Shown: positions 1 through 7,415 of the stretch, piece by piece
Layout: every line of letters begins with the position of its first letter
How positions within the stretch are numbered: position 1 is the stretch's first letter
DNA from: Vulcanimicrobiota bacterium
GTDB taxonomy: Bacteria > Vulcanimicrobiota > Vulcanimicrobiia > Vulcanimicrobiales > Vulcanimicrobiaceae
DNA: 17,662 bases
Assembly (NCBI GenBank): GCA_030038335.1
Contig: JASHPC010000018.1
Location: 1-17,662, forward strand
Direction of reading: 5' to 3'
Translations under genes and position numbers: made by a program
The notes under the pieces: model-generated
Database searches by the model: none
Told to the model about the DNA's origin: nothing
Seen by the model: the letters and a program-made list of their open reading frames with translations, nothing else

Positions 1-851
1 AAACGCTCGCCGTCATTCGTTTCGCCGGTCGCCTCGAAGTTTCCGATCGGCTGCAGCTGCGGCTTCCTGCTCACTTGATTGACGAAACCGCCAGCGGAAC
101 CAGGGCCGACGATCGTCGACGACGGTCCTTCGACGACTTCGACGCTCTCCAAGTCGAACGGATCGCGATAGTACTCACCGAAGTCGCGAACGCCATCGAG
201 ATAGAGATCGCCCGCAGACGTGAAGCCGCGAATCGTCATGGCGTCGCCCTGCGCGCCACCCTCGCCCGCAGAAAGGCTGATGCCGCTGACATTGCGCATC
301 ACGTCGGCAAGCGACGACACGTTACGCTGGGAGAGCACGTCGCTCGAGACGGTTATCACCGTTTGCGGCGTTCGCAGCAACGTCGCGGGAAGTTTCGACA
401 TCGTGCTGCGCGGTTCGCCATTGATGCTCACGCGCGCGATCACGGCCGCGCGCGCAACCCGCACCCTTCGCGCGTCGACGAACTGAAACGTAAGCGGCGT
501 GCCGCTCAGGAGCACGCGAAGCGCCTGCTGAGGAGTCATTTTTCCGTCGACCGCGCGACTCATCAAACCGTGAAGCTCGGCAGCGTCGTAAATTACCTCG
601 ATGCCCGTGGCATCCGAAAAACGCTTCAGCGCCTCGACGATCGGTTGCGCCGCTATCGAAAGGGCTCGCGGGAGCGCGGTGGAGGCAGCGCCTTGGACGG
701 AGGTCGGCGCTTGGCCTACCCGGCGCGGTGCCTGCGACGCAACCGCGCGGGCTCCCTGCGGCACGAGGCCGGCGACGAATGCGCCGGTCCCGATGAGAGC
801 CGCAAGTTTGCCACGCCTTGCTCTCTTTTTAGGCGTGCCTAACTTTTTCAT
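1..851 (-). CDS. TonB-dependent siderophore-type receptor, N-terminal part (STN + plug domains)
   Basis: Outer-membrane receptor that would import a ferric-siderophore or similar ligand using TonB energy. It starts at ATG 849-851 and runs off the left edge, so about 283 N-terminal residues are visible. A basic, Sec-like signal peptide covers about residues 1-36 (KKRARRGKLAALIG..., ending near GARA). A secretin/TonB short N-terminal (STN) domain spans about 65-130 (LSIAAQPIVEALKRFSDATG, then DGKMTPQQALRVLLSGTPL). A plug domain spans about 150-265 with TPQTVITVSSDVL, MTIRGF, LYLDGVRD, VEVVEGPSS and GSAGGFVNQVSRKP, all usual in siderophore receptors. The beta-barrel lies outside the window. In other receptors the STN domain talks to a FecR-type anti-sigma factor, but none is visible here. 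The gene follows the acid phosphatase by 45 bp on the same strand. Two palindromes over the start suggest separate, metal-dependent control. The ligand cannot be named. Confidence 0.9.
   Translation of the reverse strand, partial: MKKLGTPKKRARRGKLAALIGTGAFVAGLVPQGARAVASQAPRRVGQAPTSVQGAASTALPRALSIAAQPIVEALKRFSDATGIEVIYDAAELHGLMSRAVDGKMTPQQALRVLLSGTPLTFQFVDARRVRVARAAVIARVSINGEPRSTMSKLPATLLRTPQTVITVSSDVLSQRNVSSLADVMRNVSGISLSAGEGGAQGDAMTIRGFTSAGDLYLDGVRDFGEYYRDPFDLESVEVVEGPSSTIVGPGSAGGFVNQVSRKPQLQPIGNFEATGETNDGER
829..842. promoter_or_regulatory. 14-bp palindrome, putative metal-regulator operator, box 1
   Basis: Perfect interrupted palindrome TTAGGC-GT-GCCTAA inside codons 4-8 of the TonB-dependent receptor, flanked by T-runs. 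The TTAGG/CCTAA arms resemble operators of the DtxR/IdeR/MntR family of iron- or manganese-dependent repressors. It lies 21 bp centre-to-centre from a second copy. The palindrome is seen directly; the regulator assignment is inference. Confidence 0.5.
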
Positions 852-863
852 AGGCCCGCCTAT
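850..863. promoter_or_regulatory. 14-bp palindrome, putative metal-regulator operator, box 2
   Basis: Perfect interrupted palindrome ATAGGC-CC-GCCTAT overlapping the start codon and the Shine-Dalgarno position of the receptor gene. It has the same AGGC-NN-GCCT core as the box at 829-842, and the centres are two helical turns apart, as expected for two dimers on one DNA face. Occupancy would block transcription or translation start of the receptor. Confidence 0.5.
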
Positions 864-867
864 TTGC

Positions 868-884
868 GGAAGCGCCGCGCTTCC
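868..884. repeat. Perfect inverted repeat between phosphatase and receptor genes
   Basis: GGAAGCGC-C-GCGCTTCC, 8-bp arms around one base, in the 45-bp gap after the acid phosphatase stop. As RNA a one-base loop is impossible, so a shorter stem would form. No T-run follows on the minus strand, so it is not a convincing terminator. It may be a further protein site or a weak processing hairpin. Confidence 0.35.
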
Positions 885-896
885 CTCTCTGGGCGC

Positions 897-1586
897 CTAA
901 GGAATGAGATACATCGGGTTGGGCAACTTGAAGTCGCGCTCCGCGTGCCCGCCGCGAAGGTCGCTCCATTGATCGCCGATGCTGAGAAGCACCGTGTACC
1001 CAAGGCCCTGAATCTCGGCGCGCGCATGCGACTTGAAAGGAATGATCGAGTGCCTGTGATCGCTGACTGGACGCAGATAGAGGCCGGCGGGCTTCGGATA
1101 ACCGACGCGCATCAGATTTCCGATGGTGACCGCTCGCTGCGGTACGCGACGCCCCGTAATAAAGAAGACCGCGACACCCTCGCGCTGCACGTGCTTGACG
1201 AACGCGAGCGTCGGAGCAATCGCGGGGAACGCCTCGGCATCGATGTCGCGATTGTACGACGCATCATCGTATCCGAAGTCGTGCGACGATTCGTAGCCGT
1301 AGTCTGAGAGCGCCGTGTCGTCGATATCGAGCACGACGGCCGGCTTGCGAGGATGATGGCGCAACTGCTCGTCCACGAACGCCGTTGCAGCGCGCGTGAC
1401 GGACGAAGCCTCACGCTCGTAGTTGCCAGAGGTGTAATAGGCGATGACTTCGGCCTTCACGGCGTCGAGATTGGGAATCTGCGAAGCGCTCGTCGGCGCC
1501 GTGGAGCCGGTCGGAACCGTCGCGACGGCCGGGATCGCAAGCACGAGCACGAGGAGCGCGGATACTGCCATACGTCGAGCGTTCAT
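897..1586 (-). CDS. Secreted HAD-superfamily acid phosphatase (class B / subfamily IIIB type)
   Basis: A phosphomonoesterase of the HAD acid-phosphatase family (the group of class B acid phosphatases, e(P4) and plant VSP proteins), probably releasing phosphate from organic phosphomonoesters outside the cytoplasm. The protein has 229 residues, usual for the family. A hydrophobic Sec signal covers residues 1-22 (ALLVLVLAIPAVA); no lipobox cysteine is present, so it should be soluble in the periplasm or secreted. HAD motif I is D87-I-D-D-T91, with D87 the expected nucleophile. Motif II is FITGRR (142-147), the basic residue is K185, and motif III is GDQWSDL (204-210). The ATG start at 1586 gives a clean signal peptide. 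The gene diverges from the phosphoesterase at 1646 across 59 bp, so both may share control. The substrate cannot be predicted. Confidence 0.85.
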   Translation of the reverse strand: MNARRMAVSALLVLVLAIPAVATVPTGSTAPTSASQIPNLDAVKAEVIAYYTSGNYEREASSVTRAATAFVDEQLRHHPRKPAVVLDIDDTALSDYGYESSHDFGYDDASYNRDIDAEAFPAIAPTLAFVKHVQREGVAVFFITGRRVPQRAVTIGNLMRVGYPKPAGLYLRPVSDHRHSIIPFKSHARAEIQGLGYTVLLSIGDQWSDLRGGHAERDFKLPNPMYLIP

Positions 1587-1645
1587 GTTGAATCGGCTTC
1601 GAACCGCTCGGCAAGATTTCCCTCGCTTTTGGTAAAGCCCGGATT
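1587..1645. promoter_or_regulatory. Shared divergent promoter region of two exported phosphatase-type genes
   Basis: A 59-bp gap lies between the acid phosphatase (minus) and the phosphoesterase (plus) start codons. It must hold both ribosome-binding sites and at least parts of both promoters. I see no Pho-box-like direct repeats and no clear -35/-10 pair. The only local feature is a TTCGAA palindrome within CGGCTTCGAACCG. Confidence 0.35.
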
Positions 1646-3058
1646 ATGAGTATCTCGCGCAGCGATTTCCTAAAAACCAGCGCCGCATCGGCGGCAGCAG
1701 CGGCGCTCGGCACCCAAGCGATCGCGCAAGCCGAGACGCCTGCATCGAGCCTCAAGGACATCGACTACTTCTTTATCCTGATGCAAGAGAACCGCGCTTT
1801 CGATCACTACTTCGGAACGCTGCGCGGCGTTCGCGGCTTCGATGATCCGAATGCCATGCGGCTGCGGAGCGGCCGTTCGGTATTCTATCAACCCGATCCG
1901 GGAAATCGCGACGGCTACGAACTGCCCTTCCGTCTCAACACATTGACGACCAATGCGCAGCGCTTGCACGATCTGAGCCACGCGTGGGGTGCGCAGCACG
2001 CGTCGTACAACGGCGGCGCGATGGACAACTTCGTTCCCGCGCACCGCGCGATCAACGGCGTCAGCGGACCGCTGACGATGGGATACTACACGCGTGAGGA
2101 TCTCCCGTTCCATTACGCGCTCGCCGATGCATTCACGATCTGCGACGGATATTTTTGCTCGGTGCTCGGCCCGACGTATCCCAACCGGCTCTATCATTGG
2201 AGCGCGTCGATCGATCCCGGCGGCATGCACGGAGGACCCGTGATCGATAATGCGGCGGTCCGTGGCGACAAGCAGTACACGTGGGAAACGTATCCCGAGG
2301 CACTCGAGCGCGCAGGCGTCTCGTGGCAAGTCTTTTACGACATGGAAGACGACTACTTGCTCGACATTCTGCGTTACTTTCCAACGTATCAGGCGCCGGC
2401 GCTTCGGCAAAAAGCGCTAACGGGAAGACCGTTCGCGAGCTTTCTCGACGACCTGCACACGGGAAACGTGCCGCAAGTCACGTGGATCGTCGCGCACGCC
2501 GAACAGTGCGAGCATCCTGCATACCTCCCGGCACAGGGTGCAAACTACATGCGGCAGATCCTGGAAGAGCTCTGGACGAATCCCACGCTCTGGGCGAAGT
2601 CGGCGGTGATCGTCAACTACGATGAAAACGACGGCCTCTTCGACCACGTGCATCCTCCTTCACCGCCGCCTCACACGCGCGACGAGTTCGTGGCGATGCA
2701 GAATATCGGCCTCGGATTTCGCGTACCGTGCATTGTCATCTCGCCATACTCGCGCGGCGGGTACGTCTGCGGTGACACGTTCGATCACACGTCGACGCTG
2801 CAACTGCTCGAAGCGCGATTCGGCGTCGAGGTTCCCAATCTCACACAGTGGCGCCGAGAGACATGCGGCGATCTCACCACCGCCTTTGGGTTTGGAGCGC
2901 CGCCCGACCTGTCGATCCCGACGCTTCCCGAAACGGAAGTTGCGTTGGCCGTTGCCGAGCGCAACGCATCGACGCTCCCTCGGCCGGAAGTTCCATCCCC
3001 GCAGAGCGTGCCGGTGCAAGAGCCGGGCACGAAACCGCGTCGCGGAAAGTCGGCTTAG
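1646..3058 (+). CDS. Exported phosphoesterase family protein (phospholipase C / acid phosphatase AcpA type, PF04185)
   Basis: Alkaline-phosphatase-superfamily phosphoesterase related to bacterial phospholipases C and AcpA. It probably cleaves phospholipid head groups or other phosphoesters outside the cytoplasm. The protein has 470 residues, close to mycobacterial phospholipases C, and lacks the C-terminal extensions of the longer Pseudomonas PlcH/PlcN. Family motifs are MQENRAFDHYFG (46-57), GPTYPNRLYHWSAS (175-188), NYDENDGLFDHVHPP (324-338, metal ligands and catalytic area) and DHTSTLQLLEARFG (380-393). The signal peptide (1-28) contains SRSDFLK at residues 4-10, a Tat-like box whose second arginine is serine. 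The C-terminal 40 residues are proline-rich and low in complexity. The stop overlaps the convergent DUF1501 stop by 4 bp. Lipid versus soluble substrate is unresolved. Confidence 0.88.
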   Translation: MSISRSDFLKTSAASAAAAALGTQAIAQAETPASSLKDIDYFFILMQENRAFDHYFGTLRGVRGFDDPNAMRLRSGRSVFYQPDPGNRDGYELPFRLNTLTTNAQRLHDLSHAWGAQHASYNGGAMDNFVPAHRAINGVSGPLTMGYYTREDLPFHYALADAFTICDGYFCSVLGPTYPNRLYHWSASIDPGGMHGGPVIDNAAVRGDKQYTWETYPEALERAGVSWQVFYDMEDDYLLDILRYFPTYQAPALRQKALTGRPFASFLDDLHTGNVPQVTWIVAHAEQCEHPAYLPAQGANYMRQILEELWTNPTLWAKSAVIVNYDENDGLFDHVHPPSPPPHTRDEFVAMQNIGLGFRVPCIVISPYSRGGYVCGDTFDHTSTLQLLEARFGVEVPNLTQWRRETCGDLTTAFGFGAPPDLSIPTLPETEVALAVAERNASTLPRPEVPSPQSVPVQEPGTKPRRGKSA

Positions 3059-4275
3059 CTAAGGGCCGTAATCTGGTCGAATGTGCCTTGAAGCACGCCG
3101 GACGACGGACGTCCGAGCCAACGCTCGAGCACCGTTGCGTAGACGCTGCGGAAGTCGAGCGTGAAACGCACGTTGCCCATGTTCGTCGCGGTGAGATCAG
3201 GCGAGCTGCCGTAAACTCCACTCTTCGTGCCGCCGCCGATGAGGAAGAGCGGCGAAGCCTCGCCGTGATCGGTGCCACCGCTCGCGTTCTCTTCAATGCG
3301 GCGCCCGAACTCGCTGAAGGTCATGGTCAGGACGCGGTTATCGTTGCCGTGCGCAGCGAGATCGTCGTAGAAGGCTTTGATCGCATCCGAAAACTCGCCA
3401 AGCAGACGATTTTGCACCGCCACTTGATTGACGTGCGTGTCAAACGAGCCGTGCTGCACGTAGAGCACGCGCGTTCCGATGTTGCTTCCCACGATCTGCG
3501 CCGCGAGCGCGAGACTGCGCCCCAGTGGCGTCGCCGGATACGAAGCGTTGGTCGTGTAGCCGGCAAGGAGTCGAGGCAGCTCTTCGGATCCACGCTGGGA
3601 GCGGTCTTCGATCTCCATGACGCGCGCCAGATAGGGCGACGCGAACGGAAGGCGTTCGTCTCGGACGAGGGTCGCGTACTCGGTGCGCTGCGCTGCGTTC
3701 CTGTCGATGCGCAGTCCGTACGCAGCCTCGCTCGCGATTGCGGGAACGTCGACGGTCATTCCGACCATGACTTCAGGAAGTATCGGAGCGAGCGAAACAC
3801 CGTTGAATAAGTTATCCTTTGGGAGAGCGGCAGCGTCGAGATAGCGGCCGATCCAGCCAGTATGCTCGTAGCGCTCGGGTGCCGCCGTCTGCCAAATCTC
3901 GGTCGAGCGAAAGTGCGAGTGGTCCGGGTTCGGATAGCCGACACCTTGGACGATCGCGACCATGCCTTTGTCGTAGAGCGCTTTGAACGAGGTCATGCTC
4001 GGATTGAGTCCGAGTTGCGAGTCGATCGCGAGAACGGCGCTCGGCGAGACTGCGAGCGATGGCCGCAAACGATAGTAGTCTGGATCACCGTGCGGAACGA
4101 CGCAGTTGAGACCGTCGTTTCCGCCCTGCAGATTCACGAGCACGAGACAGCGATCGTCGGCGCCCGGCAATCCCGGCAACGGTGCCGCGGCAAGTGCACG
4201 CGCGAAGACGTGATCCGCGTTTGCGACCACCGAAATGCCCGCAAGGCTGCCAACGAGAAATCTCCCTCGCTTCAT
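3055..4275 (-). CDS. DUF1501 family protein (PF07394)
   Basis: An exported protein of the DUF1501 family, which has a sulfatase/alkaline-phosphatase-like fold; its biochemical role is not established. It has 406 residues, usual length. The N-terminus (MKRGRFLVGSLAGISVV) is a signal or anchor with an imperfect Tat box. Family motifs are LQGGNDGLN (49-57), DHSHFRSTEIWQTA (118-131), QHGSFDTH (274-281), FSEFGRR (320-326), GTDHG (334-338) and LDFRSVYATVLERWLG near the end. Several His/Asp in these motifs could bind metal. The ATG overlaps the DUF1800 stop in an ATGA at 4272-4275, so the two are co-translated. DUF1501 and DUF1800 genes are commonly paired in bacteria, supporting a joint extracytoplasmic function that I cannot name. 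Confidence 0.88.
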   Translation of the reverse strand: MKRGRFLVGSLAGISVVANADHVFARALAAAPLPGLPGADDRCLVLVNLQGGNDGLNCVVPHGDPDYYRLRPSLAVSPSAVLAIDSQLGLNPSMTSFKALYDKGMVAIVQGVGYPNPDHSHFRSTEIWQTAAPERYEHTGWIGRYLDAAALPKDNLFNGVSLAPILPEVMVGMTVDVPAIASEAAYGLRIDRNAAQRTEYATLVRDERLPFASPYLARVMEIEDRSQRGSEELPRLLAGYTTNASYPATPLGRSLALAAQIVGSNIGTRVLYVQHGSFDTHVNQVAVQNRLLGEFSDAIKAFYDDLAAHGNDNRVLTMTFSEFGRRIEENASGGTDHGEASPLFLIGGGTKSGVYGSSPDLTATNMGNVRFTLDFRSVYATVLERWLGRPSSGVLQGTFDQITALS

Positions 4276-5762
4276 GATAGCTGAAACGCCGGCATTGCCA
4301 TGGTCAAGTATGCCGCTCCGTGAATGCGCTCTTGGAAGTTTTCGACGTTGAGCATCGCAAGCGCGGAGACGCCCGCACCCGCGAGGTATCCCTTGAGTTG
4401 CGCGTACGACGACGGTGACGCGTCGTCTTGCAGCAGCGACGTGACGAGCGCGTGCGTCGCCTGCGCCGGATCCATCGGCACGTTGTCAAGCCACGTAGAG
4501 GCGTTCATCACCTGCGCGTTGACCAGCCCCGCGAGGAAGTTCTGTCGCGCGATCATCATTTGGCTCGTCAGCCAGTTTGCACCGCCCGGCCATCCGGCGA
4601 CGTTGGGCGGGTAGAAGAGTACCTGTCCCATCGCGCGCAACGCAGGAAGCGCACTGCGATCGATGCTGTCAACGCCCAATGCTTTGTACGTGCCGACGAC
4701 GAACTCGACCGGAGTCTTGACGAGCGCGCGATATGCTCGATCGGAATAAAAGACATTGCTGCGGAGAATTGCGGAGACGACTGGGGCGAGCTCGTACTCG
4801 TGGCGCTGCAGCATCGATGCGACACCGCCGATGAGCGCGGGCTCGGGATCATCGTAGACGAAGAGCGCCAACAGCTCGCGCGCGAAGAACCTGGCGCACT
4901 TCGGCTGCTGGAAGATGATGTTGATGACGTCGTCGCCGTCGAAGTTGCCGGTCTGCCCGAGAAACGTCTTCGTTCCGTAGTCGTGCAGCCGTGGCTGGAA
5001 GAAGACCGTCTCCGTCATCCTGTTGAAGCGCCACCCGGTCCACGCGCGCGCCGACTGACGCACGTCTTCTTCGCTATACGCGTCGACGCCGAGCGTATAC
5101 AACTCCATCAGCTCGCGCGCGAAGTTTTCGTTCGGATGCGCCGCGACGTTCGTCGCATTGTCGAGATAGAGCAGCATCGCCGCATCTTTGGCGACGGTGC
5201 GCGTCAACTCGCGCAGATTGCCGAGCGCTTGGGAGCGGAAGAGCGCGTTCTGAACGTAGACCATCGACGGCGTAACGCCCTTCTGAACGGCCGCGGTCGT
5301 AAAGTGCTCGTGAAAGAAGAACGTCATCTTCTCTTGCAGCGGCGCGGGCGTCGTCAGCATCTGTTGCAGCCACCACAGCTGCAACTCCGCGACGTCGCGC
5401 ACTTCCTCTTTGCGAATGCTCGCAAGCGCCTGACGGCGCGCGTCGCCGCTCAGCCCGCGAATGCCCTGTGGCGCATACTCCGCAAGCAGAGCGGGAAATC
5501 CGACCGCCGATATAGGCGCTTGCACGGACGAGGAAGGAAAGCGCACGAGGCTCTCGACTGCGTCCGAGACCGGCATAGCAGCATATCGGCGGATGTCGTC
5601 GGGCGTTCCGCCGAAACCGGCGCGTCGAAGAAGGTGTGCCGCAAGGCGAGCATCGAGCGCGCCGTGAAACGGCTGCAGCGCGGTTGCGTCATCGAGCGCG
5701 CCCTCAGGACGCAACACGCCGGCAACGTCTATTCCGGGAGCTTGCGCTGAGGCCGCAATCAT
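4272..5762 (-). CDS. DUF1800 family protein (PF08811)
   Basis: Member of the DUF1800 family, function unknown, regularly encoded next to DUF1501. It has 496 residues, typical. Conserved family blocks are HLLRRAGFGGTPDDI (43-57), EKMTFFFHEHFTT (144-156), NATNVAAHPNENFARELMELY (about 202-222), RQSARAWTGWRF (235-246), KCARFFARELLALFV (288-302) and YPPNVAGWPGGANWL, with VKTPVEFVVG upstream of that. The N-terminus at this ATG shows no obvious signal peptide and no good ribosome-binding site lies upstream, so the start is the least certain part. It is first of a two-gene unit; its stop overlaps the DUF1501 start. It diverges from the acyl-CoA carboxylase gene across 90 bp. Confidence 0.88.
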   Translation of the reverse strand: MIAASAQAPGIDVAGVLRPEGALDDATALQPFHGALDARLAAHLLRRAGFGGTPDDIRRYAAMPVSDAVESLVRFPSSSVQAPISAVGFPALLAEYAPQGIRGLSGDARRQALASIRKEEVRDVAELQLWWLQQMLTTPAPLQEKMTFFFHEHFTTAAVQKGVTPSMVYVQNALFRSQALGNLRELTRTVAKDAAMLLYLDNATNVAAHPNENFARELMELYTLGVDAYSEEDVRQSARAWTGWRFNRMTETVFFQPRLHDYGTKTFLGQTGNFDGDDVINIIFQQPKCARFFARELLALFVYDDPEPALIGGVASMLQRHEYELAPVVSAILRSNVFYSDRAYRALVKTPVEFVVGTYKALGVDSIDRSALPALRAMGQVLFYPPNVAGWPGGANWLTSQMMIARQNFLAGLVNAQVMNASTWLDNVPMDPAQATHALVTSLLQDDASPSSYAQLKGYLAGAGVSALAMLNVENFQERIHGAAYLTMAMPAFQLS

Positions 5763-5852
5763 GACGGTAGTCTATCGCGTCGCGCCGCGATATGCGAGAG
5801 TCCGTCGTGCAGGTCTAACGATTCGTTCATTGGAATTGTTCGTTAAGCTTTA
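5763..5852. promoter_or_regulatory. Divergent promoter region between DUF1800 and mccB
   Basis: This 90-bp gap is the only space for promoters of the minus-strand DUF1800-DUF1501 unit and the plus-strand carboxyltransferase gene. Its right third (5817-5852) is noticeably richer in A+T than the surroundings. It contains the palindrome AACGA-T-TCGTT at 5817-5827 and a second TTCGTT at 5839-5844. I cannot assign -35/-10 boxes with confidence. Confidence 0.4.
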
Positions 5853-7400
5853 ATGGATACGAAAAGGAACGCGGCGCACATGGAGCGGCTCGTCACCGAA
5901 CTTCGAGATCGGCTTAGCGAAGCGCGCTCCGGCGGTGGTGAAGACGCAACGAAACGGCATCGATCGCGTGGAAAGATGACCGCGCGAGAGCGAGTTGACA
6001 CGCTGCTCGATCCTGGCTCGGATTTCCTCGAGATCGGCGCACTCGCCGCGTACGGCATGTACGAAGGCGATTCTCCCGCGGCGGGAATGATTGCCGGCAT
6101 CGGCATCGTGGAGTCGAAGCGTTGCGTCATCGTCGCGAACGATGCGACCGTCAAAGGCGGCACCTACTATCCGATGACGGTAAAAAAACATCTGCGCGCA
6201 CAGGAAATCGCCGAGCAAAACTTTCTGCCGTGCATCTATCTCGTCGACTCGGGCGGAGCCTTCTTGCCGCTTCAAGCCGACGTTTTTCCCGACCGCGAAC
6301 ACTTTGGACGAATCTTCTACAACCAGGCGCGCATGTCGAGCAAAGGCATCACCCAGATCGCTGCCGTCATGGGGTCGTGTACGGCAGGCGGCGCATACGT
6401 TCCGGCGATGAGCGATGAAACGGTCATCGTAAAAGGAACTGGCACGATTTTTCTTGGCGGGCCACCGCTCGTCAAGGCGGCGACGGGCGAGGAAGTCTCC
6501 GCAGAAGAGCTTGGCGGCGGCGACGTGCACACGCGCATCTCCGGCGTCGCAGACCATCTCGCGAACGACGACTCCCACGCGCTTGCGATCGTGCGCGACA
6601 TCGTCCGTCAGCTGCGCCCAGACCGTTTGCCGCCGTGGGACCGCGTCGATCCGGTTCTTCCAAAGGTCGACCCGCGAGGACTGTACGACGTCGTGCCGGT
6701 CGATCCGCGTTACGGCTACGACGTTCGCGACGTCATCACGCGCATCGTCGACGGTTCTGAGTTTCACGAGTTCAAAGCGCGATACGGAACGACGCTCGTC
6801 TGTTGTTTCGCTCGCATCGAGGGTCACCCGGTTGGCATCGTCGCGAACAACGGCATCCTCTTCAGTGAGAGCGCGCTCAAGGGTACGCATTTTATCGAGC
6901 TGTGCGTCCAACGCGGAACCCCGCTGCTCTTCCTGCAGAACATCAGCGGTTTCATGGTCGGAAAGGAATACGAAAACCGCGGCATAGCGAAGGACGGCGC
7001 GAAGCTCGTTACGGCGGTCGCGTGCGCCGAAGTTCCGAAGTTCACCGTTATCATCGGCGGAAGTTTCGGCGCGGGAAACTACGGTATGTGCGGACGCGCC
7101 TACTCGCCGCGCCAGCTCTGGATGTGGCCAAATGCACGCATCAGCGTCATGGGAGGTCGCCAAGCAGCGAGCGTCCTCTCCACCGTCAAAGGCGAGATGG
7201 GCAAGGCCGAAAAGGAAGCGTTCGAAGCGCCGATCCTGGAGAAATACGAGCGGGAAGGCAGTCCGTACTACTCGACTGCGCGTCTGTGGGACGACGGAAT
7301 CATCGATCCGCTCGACACGCGGCGCGTCATCGCGCTCGGCCTTGACGCAGCCGCACAAGAGCCTCCGATGCCGACGCGGTTCGGCGTCTTCCGGATGTAG
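5853..7400 (+). CDS. mccB: Methylcrotonyl-CoA carboxylase carboxyltransferase (beta) subunit
   Basis: Carboxyltransferase subunit that moves CO2 from biotin to 3-methylcrotonyl-CoA, giving 3-methylglutaconyl-CoA in leucine degradation; also known as LiuB. It has 515 residues, slightly shorter than typical MCC beta. The sequence matches MCC beta more closely than propionyl-CoA carboxylase: NDATVKGGTYYPMTVKKHL (97-114), IYLVDSGGAFLPLQADVFP (128-146), GRIFYNQARM (152-161), GSCTAGGAYVPAMSDE (174-189), FLGGPPLVKAATGEEVSAEE (200-219) and GGSFGAGNYGMCGRAYSPRQ (402-421). The 174-182 and 402-410 glycine-rich loops are the expected oxyanion sites. ATG 5853 lacks a clear ribosome-binding site; ATG 5880 (Met10), preceded by AAGGAA, is an alternative. 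Its partner alpha subunit is at 9779, separated by an inverted pair of redox genes. Geranyl-CoA carboxylase is a less likely alternative. Confidence 0.9.
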   Translation: MDTKRNAAHMERLVTELRDRLSEARSGGGEDATKRHRSRGKMTARERVDTLLDPGSDFLEIGALAAYGMYEGDSPAAGMIAGIGIVESKRCVIVANDATVKGGTYYPMTVKKHLRAQEIAEQNFLPCIYLVDSGGAFLPLQADVFPDREHFGRIFYNQARMSSKGITQIAAVMGSCTAGGAYVPAMSDETVIVKGTGTIFLGGPPLVKAATGEEVSAEELGGGDVHTRISGVADHLANDDSHALAIVRDIVRQLRPDRLPPWDRVDPVLPKVDPRGLYDVVPVDPRYGYDVRDVITRIVDGSEFHEFKARYGTTLVCCFARIEGHPVGIVANNGILFSESALKGTHFIELCVQRGTPLLFLQNISGFMVGKEYENRGIAKDGAKLVTAVACAEVPKFTVIIGGSFGAGNYGMCGRAYSPRQLWMWPNARISVMGGRQAASVLSTVKGEMGKAEKEAFEAPILEKYEREGSPYYSTARLWDDGIIDPLDTRRVIALGLDAAAQEPPMPTRFGVFRM

Positions 7401-7415
7401 GTGGGCGCTACGCGG

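Noticed and set aside
891..901. GCCTAA half-site (TTAGGC on minus) at the end of the phosphatase gene as a further operator
   Set aside because: The second arm (CCAGAG) does not match, and the half-site includes the phosphatase stop codon.
1587..1645. Pho box between the divergent phosphatase genes
   Set aside because: No CTGTCAT-like direct repeats at 11-bp spacing were seen on either strand.
4428..5750. 440-codon open frame antisense to DUF1800
   Set aside because: Low-complexity Arg-rich translation; the opposite strand carries all DUF1800 motifs.
5850..7358. 502-codon open frame antisense to mccB
   Set aside because: Arg/Asp/Val-rich composition with no motifs, fully covered by a strongly conserved carboxyltransferase. 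Long antisense frames are common in GC-rich coding DNA.
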